DNA from: RGIG8700 sp964568815
GTDB lineage: Bacteria; Bacillota; Clostridia; RGIG6154
Assembly (NCBI GenBank): GCA_964568815.1
Contig: CAZMRY010000024.1
Span: forward strand, 1-20,489
Length of the DNA stretch: 20,489 bases
Direction of reading: 5' to 3'
In this document: piece by piece, positions 5,578 to 12,787 of the stretch
How positions within the stretch are numbered: the stretch's first letter is position 1
Layout of the letters: each line of letters opens with the position of its first letter
Program-made: the position numbers and the translations under genes
Notes under the pieces: generated by a model
Database searches by the model: none
What the model saw: only the letters and a program-made list of their open reading frames with translations
Told to the model about the DNA's origin: nothing

Positions 5578-7125
5578 ATGGAAGTTTTAAGAAATACGGT
5601 GAAAACAGAAAATAAATATTTCAGCGGAATGTTAAGAACTATAGTAGAAAATGATGCAATAGTTCCACAGACGAAGCCTGACATTGGCAAAATTCTTCAG
5701 GTCGACGCACGCCCCTTTATAGTTTCAAGTGAAGTTAAAACAGATAGGGTGCTTATAAATGGCAAGGTTGAGTTTCACATTCTGTATCTTCCTGAAAAGG
5801 GGAATGGCTGTATAAAAAGTATGACCTGTGTTACAGAATTTTCAGATGTGAAGGATGTAAGCGGAGCAGACGCAAATATGATTTCTGTAGCATCATGCGA
5901 AACTGAAAATGTAAGCTTCAGAGTTATAAATGGCAGAAAACTAAATGTGAAAGCAGAAATCTTAACAAAGATGAGCGTGTATCATTTTGCAGAGAAGAAT
6001 GTTATCTGCGGTATTATAGATGGGAATATGGAAGTTAAAAAGGATGAGGTAAGCTACATAAGCTACGACAGAACTGTAAACAGAAAATTCTCAGTTTCAG
6101 ATATTGTGGCGATACCTGTATCTCAGCCATTGGCAGAAGATGTTATAAAGGTTGATGTTAAGGTTTCAGAATTTAATACAAAACCAATCAACAACAAGGT
6201 TATTATAAAAGGCTCGTTGATTGCATCAATGGTTTATGTTACATCAGGTAAGCAGGAGCTTAATGTATTTTCAAGCGAAATTCCTTTTACAGAGGTTGTT
6301 GAGGCTGAGGGTGTTGAGGAAAACACAAAAAGCATTATAACCCTTTCTCCTGTTTCAACTCAGTTCGATATAAAAGGTGACGATGCAGGGGATATAAATG
6401 CAGTAAACTTAAACACTGAAATAAATGCCAAGATAAGAGTTATCAAGGAAGAAAAGACAAACATAATCAGCGACGGTTACAGTCTTGAGGGAAAAACAGA
6501 ACTGGCAAGAGAAAATATGCAGATAAGCACGGTTGCAGACAATATCTCTAAACAGTTTACTTTGAAAGAGGTAATTTACGCAGAGGCTGATGCACCTGAA
6601 ATCAGCAAGGTATATAATGTTGAGTGCGATGTTTATGCAGAAGAAATATCCGCAGACGAAACAGGGGTAACAATAAGTGCAACAGCAGATGTTTATGTTC
6701 TGTATGTTTCAGAGAATGAAGAAGTGCCTGTAAATAACCTTCATAAGGAATTCAAAATAAATGAAAAAATCAAGTGCAGTAATGCTACACCTGACTCTGT
6801 ATGTGATATTGACTTGACAACTTTAAATGTATCATACAACATTGTAAATGAAAGCAGTGTTGAGGTGAGAATGAATATAGGTGCAGAGGGTGTTGTCTAT
6901 AATAAAGAAATCATCTGCCCTGTAACAGAAGTTACTGTTTCCGAGGAAAAAGAAAAAAGACCTTCTCTTACAGTTTATTTCCCTGATGAGGGAGAAGAAC
7001 TCTGGGCAGTTGCAAAAAGATACTGCACCTCTGTTGATGCAATTAAAAATATGAATAATCTCACAGATGACAAAATCAAAAAAGGGATGAGATTGTTAAT
7101 ACCAAAGATGAAAAAGCTCCAATAA
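5578..7125 (+). CDS. sipL: SPOCS-domain (DUF3794) and LysM spore-coat assembly protein, SipL-like
   Basis: A 515-aa protein made of repeated beta-rich DUF3794/SPOCS domains (roughly 20-160, 170-310 and 340-460; recurring patterns such as V-A-G-V...VLY) and a C-terminal LysM domain (about 462-511, with EGEELWAVAKRYCTSVDAIK and a closing KGMRLLIPK). In C. difficile SipL has this same architecture, binds the ATPase SpoIVA through its LysM domain and is needed to build the coat around the forespore. It therefore acts on the mother-cell side. An upstream in-frame TTG (5530) and ATG (5572) exist. The ATG at 5578 is chosen because AAGGAG (5565-5570) lies 7 nt before it. It is divergent from gerA and ends inside a bidirectional terminator. 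The function is inferred from the architecture. Confidence 0.88.
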   Translation: MEVLRNTVKTENKYFSGMLRTIVENDAIVPQTKPDIGKILQVDARPFIVSSEVKTDRVLINGKVEFHILYLPEKGNGCIKSMTCVTEFSDVKDVSGADANMISVASCETENVSFRVINGRKLNVKAEILTKMSVYHFAEKNVICGIIDGNMEVKKDEVSYISYDRTVNRKFSVSDIVAIPVSQPLAEDVIKVDVKVSEFNTKPINNKVIIKGSLIASMVYVTSGKQELNVFSSEIPFTEVVEAEGVEENTKSIITLSPVSTQFDIKGDDAGDINAVNLNTEINAKIRVIKEEKTNIISDGYSLEGKTELARENMQISTVADNISKQFTLKEVIYAEADAPEISKVYNVECDVYAEEISADETGVTISATADVYVLYVSENEEVPVNNLHKEFKINEKIKCSNATPDSVCDIDLTTLNVSYNIVNESSVEVRMNIGAEGVVYNKEIICPVTEVTVSEEKEKRPSLTVYFPDEGEELWAVAKRYCTSVDAIKNMNNLTDDKIKKGMRLLIPKMKKLQ

Positions 7126-7139
7126 GGAGCTTTTTCATC
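7107..7139. terminator. Bidirectional terminator shared by sipL and the racemase gene
   Basis: A 14-bp perfect stem (gatgaaaaagctcc at 7107-7120 with its complement at 7126-7139) has loop AATAA. T5 or A5 in the stem gives a U-tract on either strand. The last codons and stop of both convergent genes are inside it: the sipL stop TAA is in the loop, and the racemase stop is at 7135-7137. Confidence 0.85.
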
Positions 7140-8211
7140 TATATTCTCTTTTAACTGAGTTATCAAGAAGTATCGGGTTAACATTTGCGGTGACAATGTC
7201 GCCGGGGGTGACAGTTAAACCTGTAACATCGCAGATAATGTTAAACATTCCAATCCTGCCAATTATTTTTGCAGGCTTTCCGTTGATTTTAACAAAATAT
7301 TTCCCAGGTAATAAATCAGCTTTAATGTACCTTAATATGTCGAAAAATCTGAAAGAGTCTTTTTTCTTTTCAGTCATAAAACCGTCAGCCCAGCCTATTG
7401 GAATAATGGCGGTTTTTGTGTCTCTTTTAACCTTGTATGTGTTGGCATAGCCTGTGTTTGAGCCTTTTTTGAGGTTGTTTGTTTCAATAACCTTTGTTTC
7501 AAGGTGGCATATTTCTTTAAGACCGAAGTCCTTTGCACCCTCAACTCTGCCAAGAAGTGCAGAACCAACTCGTACCATATCAAGGTGAGCTTCTGTATAT
7601 TTCATAAAAGCAGAGGAGTTTGCAATATGAAGAACTCCTGTTTTAAAACCCTTGTCATTTAAGCAGTTAACTGCATTGTTGAATTTTTCAAGCTGTGCGT
7701 CAACAAAATTTCTTTTCTTTGCAAAGCTGAAAGAAAAGTGTGAAAAGCATCCGCAGAAATCTATGATGAAATCCTTGATTGAGAGAATTTCGTCAAGCTT
7801 GTCCGTTGAAAAACCACATCTGCCCATACCCGTATCAATTTCAATGTTTGCTCTTGGTGTTTTTGAAAGGGCAACACCTGCGTTTTCAAGTGCTTTTGCA
7901 GAAGAAATTGAGCCAACTGTTGCAATTATATCTCTTTTTACAATTTCTTTAAGAGCCTTTTCGTCTGAGTATGATGTCAGAAGAACAATTTCACAGTTTA
8001 TACCGCTGTCCCTGAGAGTAACAGCCTCTTCAAAACAGGAAACTCCCAAAAGGTCAATTCCGTACTCAAGAAGAAGCTTTGAATATTCAACAAGTCCAAG
8101 CCCGTAACCGTTACACTTTACAATTCCCATAACAGGAACGCCGTTTGCGTGCGCCTTTATTCTTTCAATATTTTCTTTTAAAAGCTCTTTTTCAATAACT
8201 AATTTATTCAT
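7135..8211 (-). CDS. alr: Alanine racemase family protein (PLP-dependent)
   Basis: A 358-aa fold-type III PLP enzyme that interconverts L- and D-alanine for peptidoglycan. The PLP lysine is K32 in GIVKCNGYGLG (usual form AVVKANAYGHG). R214 in DMVRVGSALLG is the arginine facing the PLP ring nitrogen. Y255 in SNTGYANTY is the second catalytic base of Alr. The C-terminal beta domain begins near 245 and holds PIGWADGF and IIGRIGMFNIICDV. The last motif is usually (V)GR(V/I)CMDQ. Here the conserved Met-Asp pair reads Met-Phe, and GYADGY reads GWADGF, so this is a diverged member. Substrate preference (alanine, serine or another) is open. It is the last gene of the operon, overlapping femX by 4 nt (ATGA), which places D-amino acid supply with wall building. 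Confidence 0.88.
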   Translation of the reverse strand: MNKLVIEKELLKENIERIKAHANGVPVMGIVKCNGYGLGLVEYSKLLLEYGIDLLGVSCFEEAVTLRDSGINCEIVLLTSYSDEKALKEIVKRDIIATVGSISSAKALENAGVALSKTPRANIEIDTGMGRCGFSTDKLDEILSIKDFIIDFCGCFSHFSFSFAKKRNFVDAQLEKFNNAVNCLNDKGFKTGVLHIANSSAFMKYTEAHLDMVRVGSALLGRVEGAKDFGLKEICHLETKVIETNNLKKGSNTGYANTYKVKRDTKTAIIPIGWADGFMTEKKKDSFRFFDILRYIKADLLPGKYFVKINGKPAKIIGRIGMFNIICDVTGLTVTPGDIVTANVNPILLDNSVKREYR

Positions 8212-9266
8212 TTCTTACGGAGCATTACCTTTCTTCTTAAGTTTCTGTAAACTCTTTCGCCTTTGTCAATAACAAGCTTCATAAGAGGAGAGTACACGAG
8301 GTCGATATCGCCGATGAATTCTGTAAATTCACCGCTGAAGCCTTTTTTAAATCTGTAAAGACCGTACAGGGGGTTGTCCTCACTTAAATCACCTGAAACT
8401 CCGCGGAAATCGTAAATTCTGCATTTTTCTTCCAATGCCCATTTTATCATTTCCCACTGAAGGAGATAGTTTGGCATAACATTTCTTGAAGAATTTGAGC
8501 TTGCACCGTAAAGATACCACACCTTGTCACCGTATTTAATAGCGATTGTACCTGCTACAATGTTGCCTTCATAGTGGGCTAAGTACAGTCTTAAATTATC
8601 GGTTGGTGCCATCATATCATACATTTTTTCAAAGTATGCAAGGTTTCTTATAACAAATTCGTCACGAGCACCTGTTTCAACCATAATTTCGTGAAATCTT
8701 TTAAGGTCTTCTCTTGTGCCGATTGTAACAGTAACATTATTTTTAAGTGCAACACGCACATTGTATCTCGTTTTGTTGTGAAATGCTGCAAAAACCTCGT
8801 CTTCTGATTTGTTTTCAACATCTAGTCTGAAAACAAATCTTGGCTGAATACCCTCAAAGTTTTTTGTGGGTTTTTGAATTTTAAAGCCATATTCCTTAAC
8901 GATTGATTTGAATTCTTCATCATCTATTTTAATATCAGGGTCTATCTTCAGAACATAAGCCTTGTATTTTTTAGCAAGTTCTTTTGTTGAATTGAAAAGC
9001 TCAAAAAGCACCTTTTTGTCGTGAATATCGCAAACAGGACCTCTTGGTGCATACATAAGAGTATTTTTGAAAAACGGAACTTTTCTTATGAGAATACTCA
9101 TACCACCATTGATTTTACCATTTTCATCACGGCTTACAACTATTTCATTTTTCCAGTTATCCTTAAGATTTGCCCACATTTTGGACTGAGCAAAATTGCA
9201 TTTTTCAGAGGTTTTTATAAATTCATCATATTCTTTTAAGTTTTCTTCTGTCTGAAGTAGAATCAT
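8208..9266 (-). CDS. FemX/FemAB family aminoacyltransferase acting on lipid II
   Basis: A 352-aa protein with two GNAT-like subdomains as in FemX/FemAB. These proteins use aminoacyl-tRNA to add the first amino acid of the peptidoglycan cross-bridge to lipid II at the cytoplasmic membrane face. Supporting blocks are FAQSKMWANLKDNW near residue 25, LMYAPRGPVCD near 90, FHNKTRYNVRVALKN near 160-175, and the terminal block ending GLYRFKKGFSGEFTEFIGDID. The coiled-coil arm of long staphylococcal Fem proteins is absent, as in FemX-like single-residue enzymes. The start is set by the ATGA overlap with the upstream gene; GGAAGG lies 9 nt before. The amino acid added (Ala, Ser or Gly) cannot be read. 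It sits between the carboxypeptidase-like and racemase genes. Confidence 0.9.
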   Translation of the reverse strand: MILLQTEENLKEYDEFIKTSEKCNFAQSKMWANLKDNWKNEIVVSRDENGKINGGMSILIRKVPFFKNTLMYAPRGPVCDIHDKKVLFELFNSTKELAKKYKAYVLKIDPDIKIDDEEFKSIVKEYGFKIQKPTKNFEGIQPRFVFRLDVENKSEDEVFAAFHNKTRYNVRVALKNNVTVTIGTREDLKRFHEIMVETGARDEFVIRNLAYFEKMYDMMAPTDNLRLYLAHYEGNIVAGTIAIKYGDKVWYLYGASSNSSRNVMPNYLLQWEMIKWALEEKCRIYDFRGVSGDLSEDNPLYGLYRFKKGFSGEFTEFIGDIDLVYSPLMKLVIDKGERVYRNLRRKVMLRKK

Positions 9267-10558
9267 CTGTTTTTACCTTCCTTTTCCATTCTTTCAATAA
9301 TTTCTTTTCTTTTTTTAGCACGTTTTGCCTTTTGTGCCTTTGATTTTGCCGAAAGCATAAACCATATAAAAATTATAAGTATAATAGTAAAGAGCAATGC
9401 AGGATTAATTGAGCCGAAAAGTGTGTCGTGAATGAAAGAAATAAAGCTGAATTTAATATCCTTGTCTGCCACAAGAGGGACTGTTACTATATGATTTTTG
9501 CCATAGCTGTAATCTGCATAGCCCAGGATTGTTCCCTTTTTGATTGGTGCTTTAAGCTTTTCATCCGTTTTTCTTACCTGAACAGTTAAAAGGTCCTGAT
9601 CATAATTGTAGGGAAGCGGAGCCCTGACGGAGGAGTCACACTGCAGTAAAACAGTAGAACTGTTTCCGCATTTCACAGGTATCTGGTCTGCAATTTCTCC
9701 TTCTCTGCATATAATCGGATAGTAAAAATTATCATATCCGTAGTTTAAGAGGTTTATAACATCTTTATAAATTGTCAAATTGGAATCATTGGGGCTGTTT
9801 ACAATTATTGCAATAAGCTTTGAAGAGTTCTTTTCAGCATATGCAATAAAGTTTGCATTGTCTTTGAAGTACGATGGCATAATGCCCATTGCCGCATTGT
9901 ATGTGTAATCTGAATATGTGTATTTGCTTATAAGATGGTTACGGCTTGAGAATTTCTGCTCTTTATCTTTTAAAGTTACATAAAAAACATCGGTTGTGCA
10001 GATTTCTGAGAAGGTAGGCATATCCATAGCATATTTTGCCAATAAGACCAGATCATAAACTGTGGTTTTCCCACCCTCTGCACCAAATCCTGAGGGTGAA
10101 ACAAAAACCGTGTTTTTCATTTCAAGGTCCATAGCCTTTTCGTTCATTGCCTTAACAAATTCTTCAATACTGCCATGAGCTTTAAGTGCAAGCTGATTTG
10201 CACTTGCATCAGAGTAGAGAAGAAGCATATTTAAAAGATGGTTATAAACAGTAAGTTCATAGCCTTCTTTAACATTCATGATGTTGCCGAAATTATTTTC
10301 AAAAACAAGGCTTTCTTTCGTGAATGAAACAAGCTCATTTTCGTCAAGCTCTTCAATGGCGATTATTGCAGTCATTATTTTTGAGAAATCTCCCGGGTCG
10401 AGATTTCCTGAACAGTTTTTTTCTGCAAGCACACTGCCTGTATCGGGAGCAACAAGATAGTAGGTTGATGCAGCAATTTTGTCAAGTTTTGCCGAAACAG
10501 GAGTGAAAATTGAAAAGACTAGTATTAAAATCAAAGTAAAACTGAAGATTTTTTTCAT
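9263..10558 (-). CDS. DacF/PBP5-like protein without catalytic residues (probable pseudoenzyme)
   Basis: A 431-aa exported protein. It has a signal peptide (1-23, ending VSA), a peptidase S11/PBP5-type domain (about 30-265), the small C-terminal beta domain (about 275-375), a membrane helix (about 387-403) and a basic tail of 28 residues. The S11 fold is clear from KIMTAIIAIEEL, KNTVFVSPSGF and the LIAIIVNSP strand. All three active-site motifs are altered, however. SxxK reads D57-F-S-K60, so the nucleophile serine is aspartate. SxN aligns to Y115-S-D117. KTG aligns to M227-P-S229. The ORF is intact with no frameshift, so the loss is not gene decay. It probably binds wall peptides or partners rather than cutting D-Ala-D-Ala (inference). 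It is first in the operon with femX and alr. The ribosome binding site is weak (GGTGA). Confidence 0.85.
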   Translation of the reverse strand: MKKIFSFTLILILVFSIFTPVSAKLDKIAASTYYLVAPDTGSVLAEKNCSGNLDPGDFSKIMTAIIAIEELDENELVSFTKESLVFENNFGNIMNVKEGYELTVYNHLLNMLLLYSDASANQLALKAHGSIEEFVKAMNEKAMDLEMKNTVFVSPSGFGAEGGKTTVYDLVLLAKYAMDMPTFSEICTTDVFYVTLKDKEQKFSSRNHLISKYTYSDYTYNAAMGIMPSYFKDNANFIAYAEKNSSKLIAIIVNSPNDSNLTIYKDVINLLNYGYDNFYYPIICREGEIADQIPVKCGNSSTVLLQCDSSVRAPLPYNYDQDLLTVQVRKTDEKLKAPIKKGTILGYADYSYGKNHIVTVPLVADKDIKFSFISFIHDTLFGSINPALLFTIILIIFIWFMLSAKSKAQKAKRAKKRKEIIERMEKEGKNR

Positions 10559-10589
10559 AAAATATCACCGTACATACTATATTAATTAT

Positions 10590-10618
10590 ATTCTATCATA
10601 AAAGCCATATAAATTCAA
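10590..10618 (-). promoter_or_regulatory. Sigma-A promoter of the dacF-like/femX/alr operon
   Basis: On the minus strand the -35 TTGAAT (10613-10618) and the -10 TAGAAT (10590-10595) have a 17-bp spacer. The promoter is 31 nt from the start codon and indicates vegetative expression. Confidence 0.7.
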
Positions 10619-10636
10619 ATAAAATAAGAAAAAATA

Positions 10637-10665
10637 TTGCAATTATTTGAAATTTGCGGTATCAT
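10637..10665 (+). promoter_or_regulatory. Sigma-A promoter of the two-component operon
   Basis: The -35 TTGCAA (10637-10642) and the -10 TATCAT (10660-10665) have a 17-bp spacer. The start would lie about 22 nt before the regulator ATG. Confidence 0.65.
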
Positions 10666-10693
10666 TAAAATAAGAATAACTTCGGAGGATAAT

Positions 10694-11371
10694 ATGAAAC
10701 TTTTAATTGTAGACGACGAACGACTTTTAGTAAAAGGATTAAAATTTAACTTTGAACAGGATGGCTATGAGGTTGAAACTGCAGGAGATGGTGAAGAGGC
10801 GGTACGCATTGCAAAAACCAAAGATATAGACCTTATTATTTTAGACCTTATGCTCCCTAAAATGGACGGACTTGAGGTTTGTCAGAAGGTGAGGGAAACA
10901 TCTAATGTTCCTATTATTATGCTCACTGCAAAAAGTGAAGATATGGACAAAATTTTAGGTCTTGAATACGGTGCAGATGACTACCTTACAAAGCCTTTTA
11001 ATATTCTTGAGCTTAAAGCAAGAGTTAAAGCAATTTTAAGAAGAAGAGGAAAACCGGAGCAGGAAAAAGAAGAAGAGTCCACAACCGGCGTTAAGCTTGA
11101 CCGCCGTACAAGAAGAATGCTGGTAGACGGCAGAGCAATTGAGCTTACTGTTAAGGAATACAACATAATTGATTTATTCCTGTCAAACCCCGGAAGAGTT
11201 TACTCAAGAGACGACCTGTTTGACCTTATATGGGGCGCGAACAAATCCGGCGATGTAAGAACAGTTGATGTTCATATGAGAAGATTGAGAGAAAAGGTTG
11301 AGGAAAATCCTGCTCAGCCTAAATATATATTGACAAAATGGGGTGTAGGTTATTACTTTAAAGAAAATTAA
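10694..11371 (+). CDS. OmpR/PhoB-family response regulator
   Basis: A 225-aa two-domain transcription regulator. The receiver domain (1-115) has the acidic pair D7-D8, the phosphorylated D51 in LIILDLMLP, T78 and K100 in DYLTKPF. The winged-helix effector domain (about 130-225) has ELTVKEYNIIDLFLSNPGRVYSRDDLFDLIWG and the recognition helix VRTVDVHMRRLREKVE, ending in the typical KWGVGYYF. A longer in-frame start at 10637 is rejected. The ATG at 10694 starts the canonical MKLLIVDDE, has GGAGG 5 nt before it, and the longer form would begin inside the promoter. It resembles the PhoP/WalR group but I cannot assign an orthologue. The gene overlaps the kinase reading frame by 20 nt and diverges from the cell-wall operon, which may be among its targets (inference). 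Confidence 0.95.
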   Translation: MKLLIVDDERLLVKGLKFNFEQDGYEVETAGDGEEAVRIAKTKDIDLIILDLMLPKMDGLEVCQKVRETSNVPIIMLTAKSEDMDKILGLEYGADDYLTKPFNILELKARVKAILRRRGKPEQEKEEESTTGVKLDRRTRRMLVDGRAIELTVKEYNIIDLFLSNPGRVYSRDDLFDLIWGANKSGDVRTVDVHMRRLREKVEENPAQPKYILTKWGVGYYFKEN

Positions 11372-12776
11372 AGACTGGTTCGGAAAAACAAGAGTAAAGC
11401 TTGTACTGACCTATCTTGGAATTATAGTTATAGCACTTATATTTATTTCCGCATATATAACAACTGCAATCAGCAGTTATCTGTATAACCGTGAAGAGGT
11501 TGAGCTTGTTTCAAACGCAAATGTGGTTGCGAACCTTATTGCAGAAGATGTAAACGGTAACCATAAGCACATAGAAGAAGTGGTTTCAGATGTAAAGGAA
11601 TCTGCATTATCAAGAATTGTTGTTTTAGATGCACAGGCAAAGGTTCTCTATGATTCAAACAAAAACAACAACATAAAAGGTAAAACACTCGTAAAAGAAG
11701 AAATACTGGACGCTCTTGGCGGAAAGGATGTAGTTTCAACCTATAATGAAAAGCAGGTGGGAACTATTGTTCAGGCTGCAGTATCTGTTATTTCCAATTC
11801 GGAAATTGTGGGTGTTGTTTATATAACAAATGTGGCAACAGCAACGGATGATTTTATTAAAGACATAAAATGGCTCTTTTATGTAATATCAATAGTGGTA
11901 TGTATACTTATAGGATTATTAAGTGCAGTTATGGCAGATTTAATAGTGAGTCCCATTGAGAAGCTTACTGCAAGATTGAGCAACGCACAATTTAAGGAAG
12001 GTGCAGAAATTGTAAAATTCAAAGGTTCGGCAGAGCTTGAGAGCCTTGCATCAGCATTTAACAATCTTTCCGGCAGACTTGAAGAAATGGAAGAAAAAAG
12101 AAGAGCCTTTGTTTCAAACGCATCCCATGAGCTTAAAACTCCTTTAAGCTCAATTAAGCTTTTGTCTGAATCGGTTCTTTCGATGCCTGAAATAGATCAG
12201 GAAACCATAAGGGAGTTTATGACAGATATTTCAGGAGAAATAGACAGACTGAACACAATAATAGAGAGACTTTTATCTCTTACAAAAATAGATACACAGG
12301 CAGAACCTTTGAGCCTTAAGGTTACAGATGTAAATGAGATGGCACAGAGAATTGTGAAAAGTCTTACACCTGTTGCGGAGAATAAGGGAATTTCAATGTC
12401 CTTTGTAACAGATAAAGAAGTTATGGCAATGGCAGACAGAGGAAAGCTCTGGCAGGCAGTTTATAATATAACGGACAATGCTATAAAATATACTCCTGAC
12501 GGAGGCAAAGTGGAAGTGGGAGTATATGACGACGGTAAGGATTGCAGAGTTGAGGTTACAGACAACGGAATCGGAATACCTGAAAAGGATCTAGATAAAA
12601 TATTTGACAGATTTTACAGAGTGGATAAAGCAAGGGCGAGAGAAAGCGGAGGTACAGGTCTTGGACTTTCGATAGTAAAGGAGCTTGTAAATCTTCACGG
12701 CGGTGATATAACTGTTGAAAGTATTGTGGATGCGGGAACAAGAATGAAAATAACGATTCCAAAAAGATTGGGATAG
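11352..12776 (+). CDS. Sensor histidine kinase, probable ATT start
   Basis: A membrane histidine kinase of 474 aa if read from ATT at 11352. Order: basic N-terminus (KKIKDWFGKTR), first membrane helix (about 18-40), extracellular sensor region (about 45-170), second helix (WLFYVISIVVCILIGLL), HAMP, HisKA with the phosphorylated His in SNASHELKTPLSS (H259), then HATPase with N box NITDNAIKY, G1 DNGIGIP, F box FYRVDKARA and G2 GGTGLGLSIVK. A shorter GTG start (11523) would lose the first membrane helix. The frame is open back to a TAG at 11346 and has no ATG, GTG or TTG before 11523. ATT 11352 has GGGGTG 6 nt upstream. ATT 11367 is the alternative. It is coupled to the response regulator and followed after 11 nt by the lipoprotein gene. 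Confidence 0.85.
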   Translation: MTLKKIKDWFGKTRVKLVLTYLGIIVIALIFISAYITTAISSYLYNREEVELVSNANVVANLIAEDVNGNHKHIEEVVSDVKESALSRIVVLDAQAKVLYDSNKNNNIKGKTLVKEEILDALGGKDVVSTYNEKQVGTIVQAAVSVISNSEIVGVVYITNVATATDDFIKDIKWLFYVISIVVCILIGLLSAVMADLIVSPIEKLTARLSNAQFKEGAEIVKFKGSAELESLASAFNNLSGRLEEMEEKRRAFVSNASHELKTPLSSIKLLSESVLSMPEIDQETIREFMTDISGEIDRLNTIIERLLSLTKIDTQAEPLSLKVTDVNEMAQRIVKSLTPVAENKGISMSFVTDKEVMAMADRGKLWQAVYNITDNAIKYTPDGGKVEVGVYDDGKDCRVEVTDNGIGIPEKDLDKIFDRFYRVDKARARESGGTGLGLSIVKELVNLHGGDITVESIVDAGTRMKITIPKRLG

Positions 12777-12787
12777 GAGTGATTAAT

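Noticed and set aside
7652..8107. 151-aa plus-strand ORF opposite alr
   Set aside because: It is antisense to well-conserved racemase motifs and has no recognisable domain.
11346..11371. Programmed +1 frameshift fusing response regulator and histidine kinase
   Set aside because: The regulator ends at its normal C-terminal motif, and a GGGGTG site stands before ATT 11352. Separate translation is simpler, though frameshifting is not excluded.
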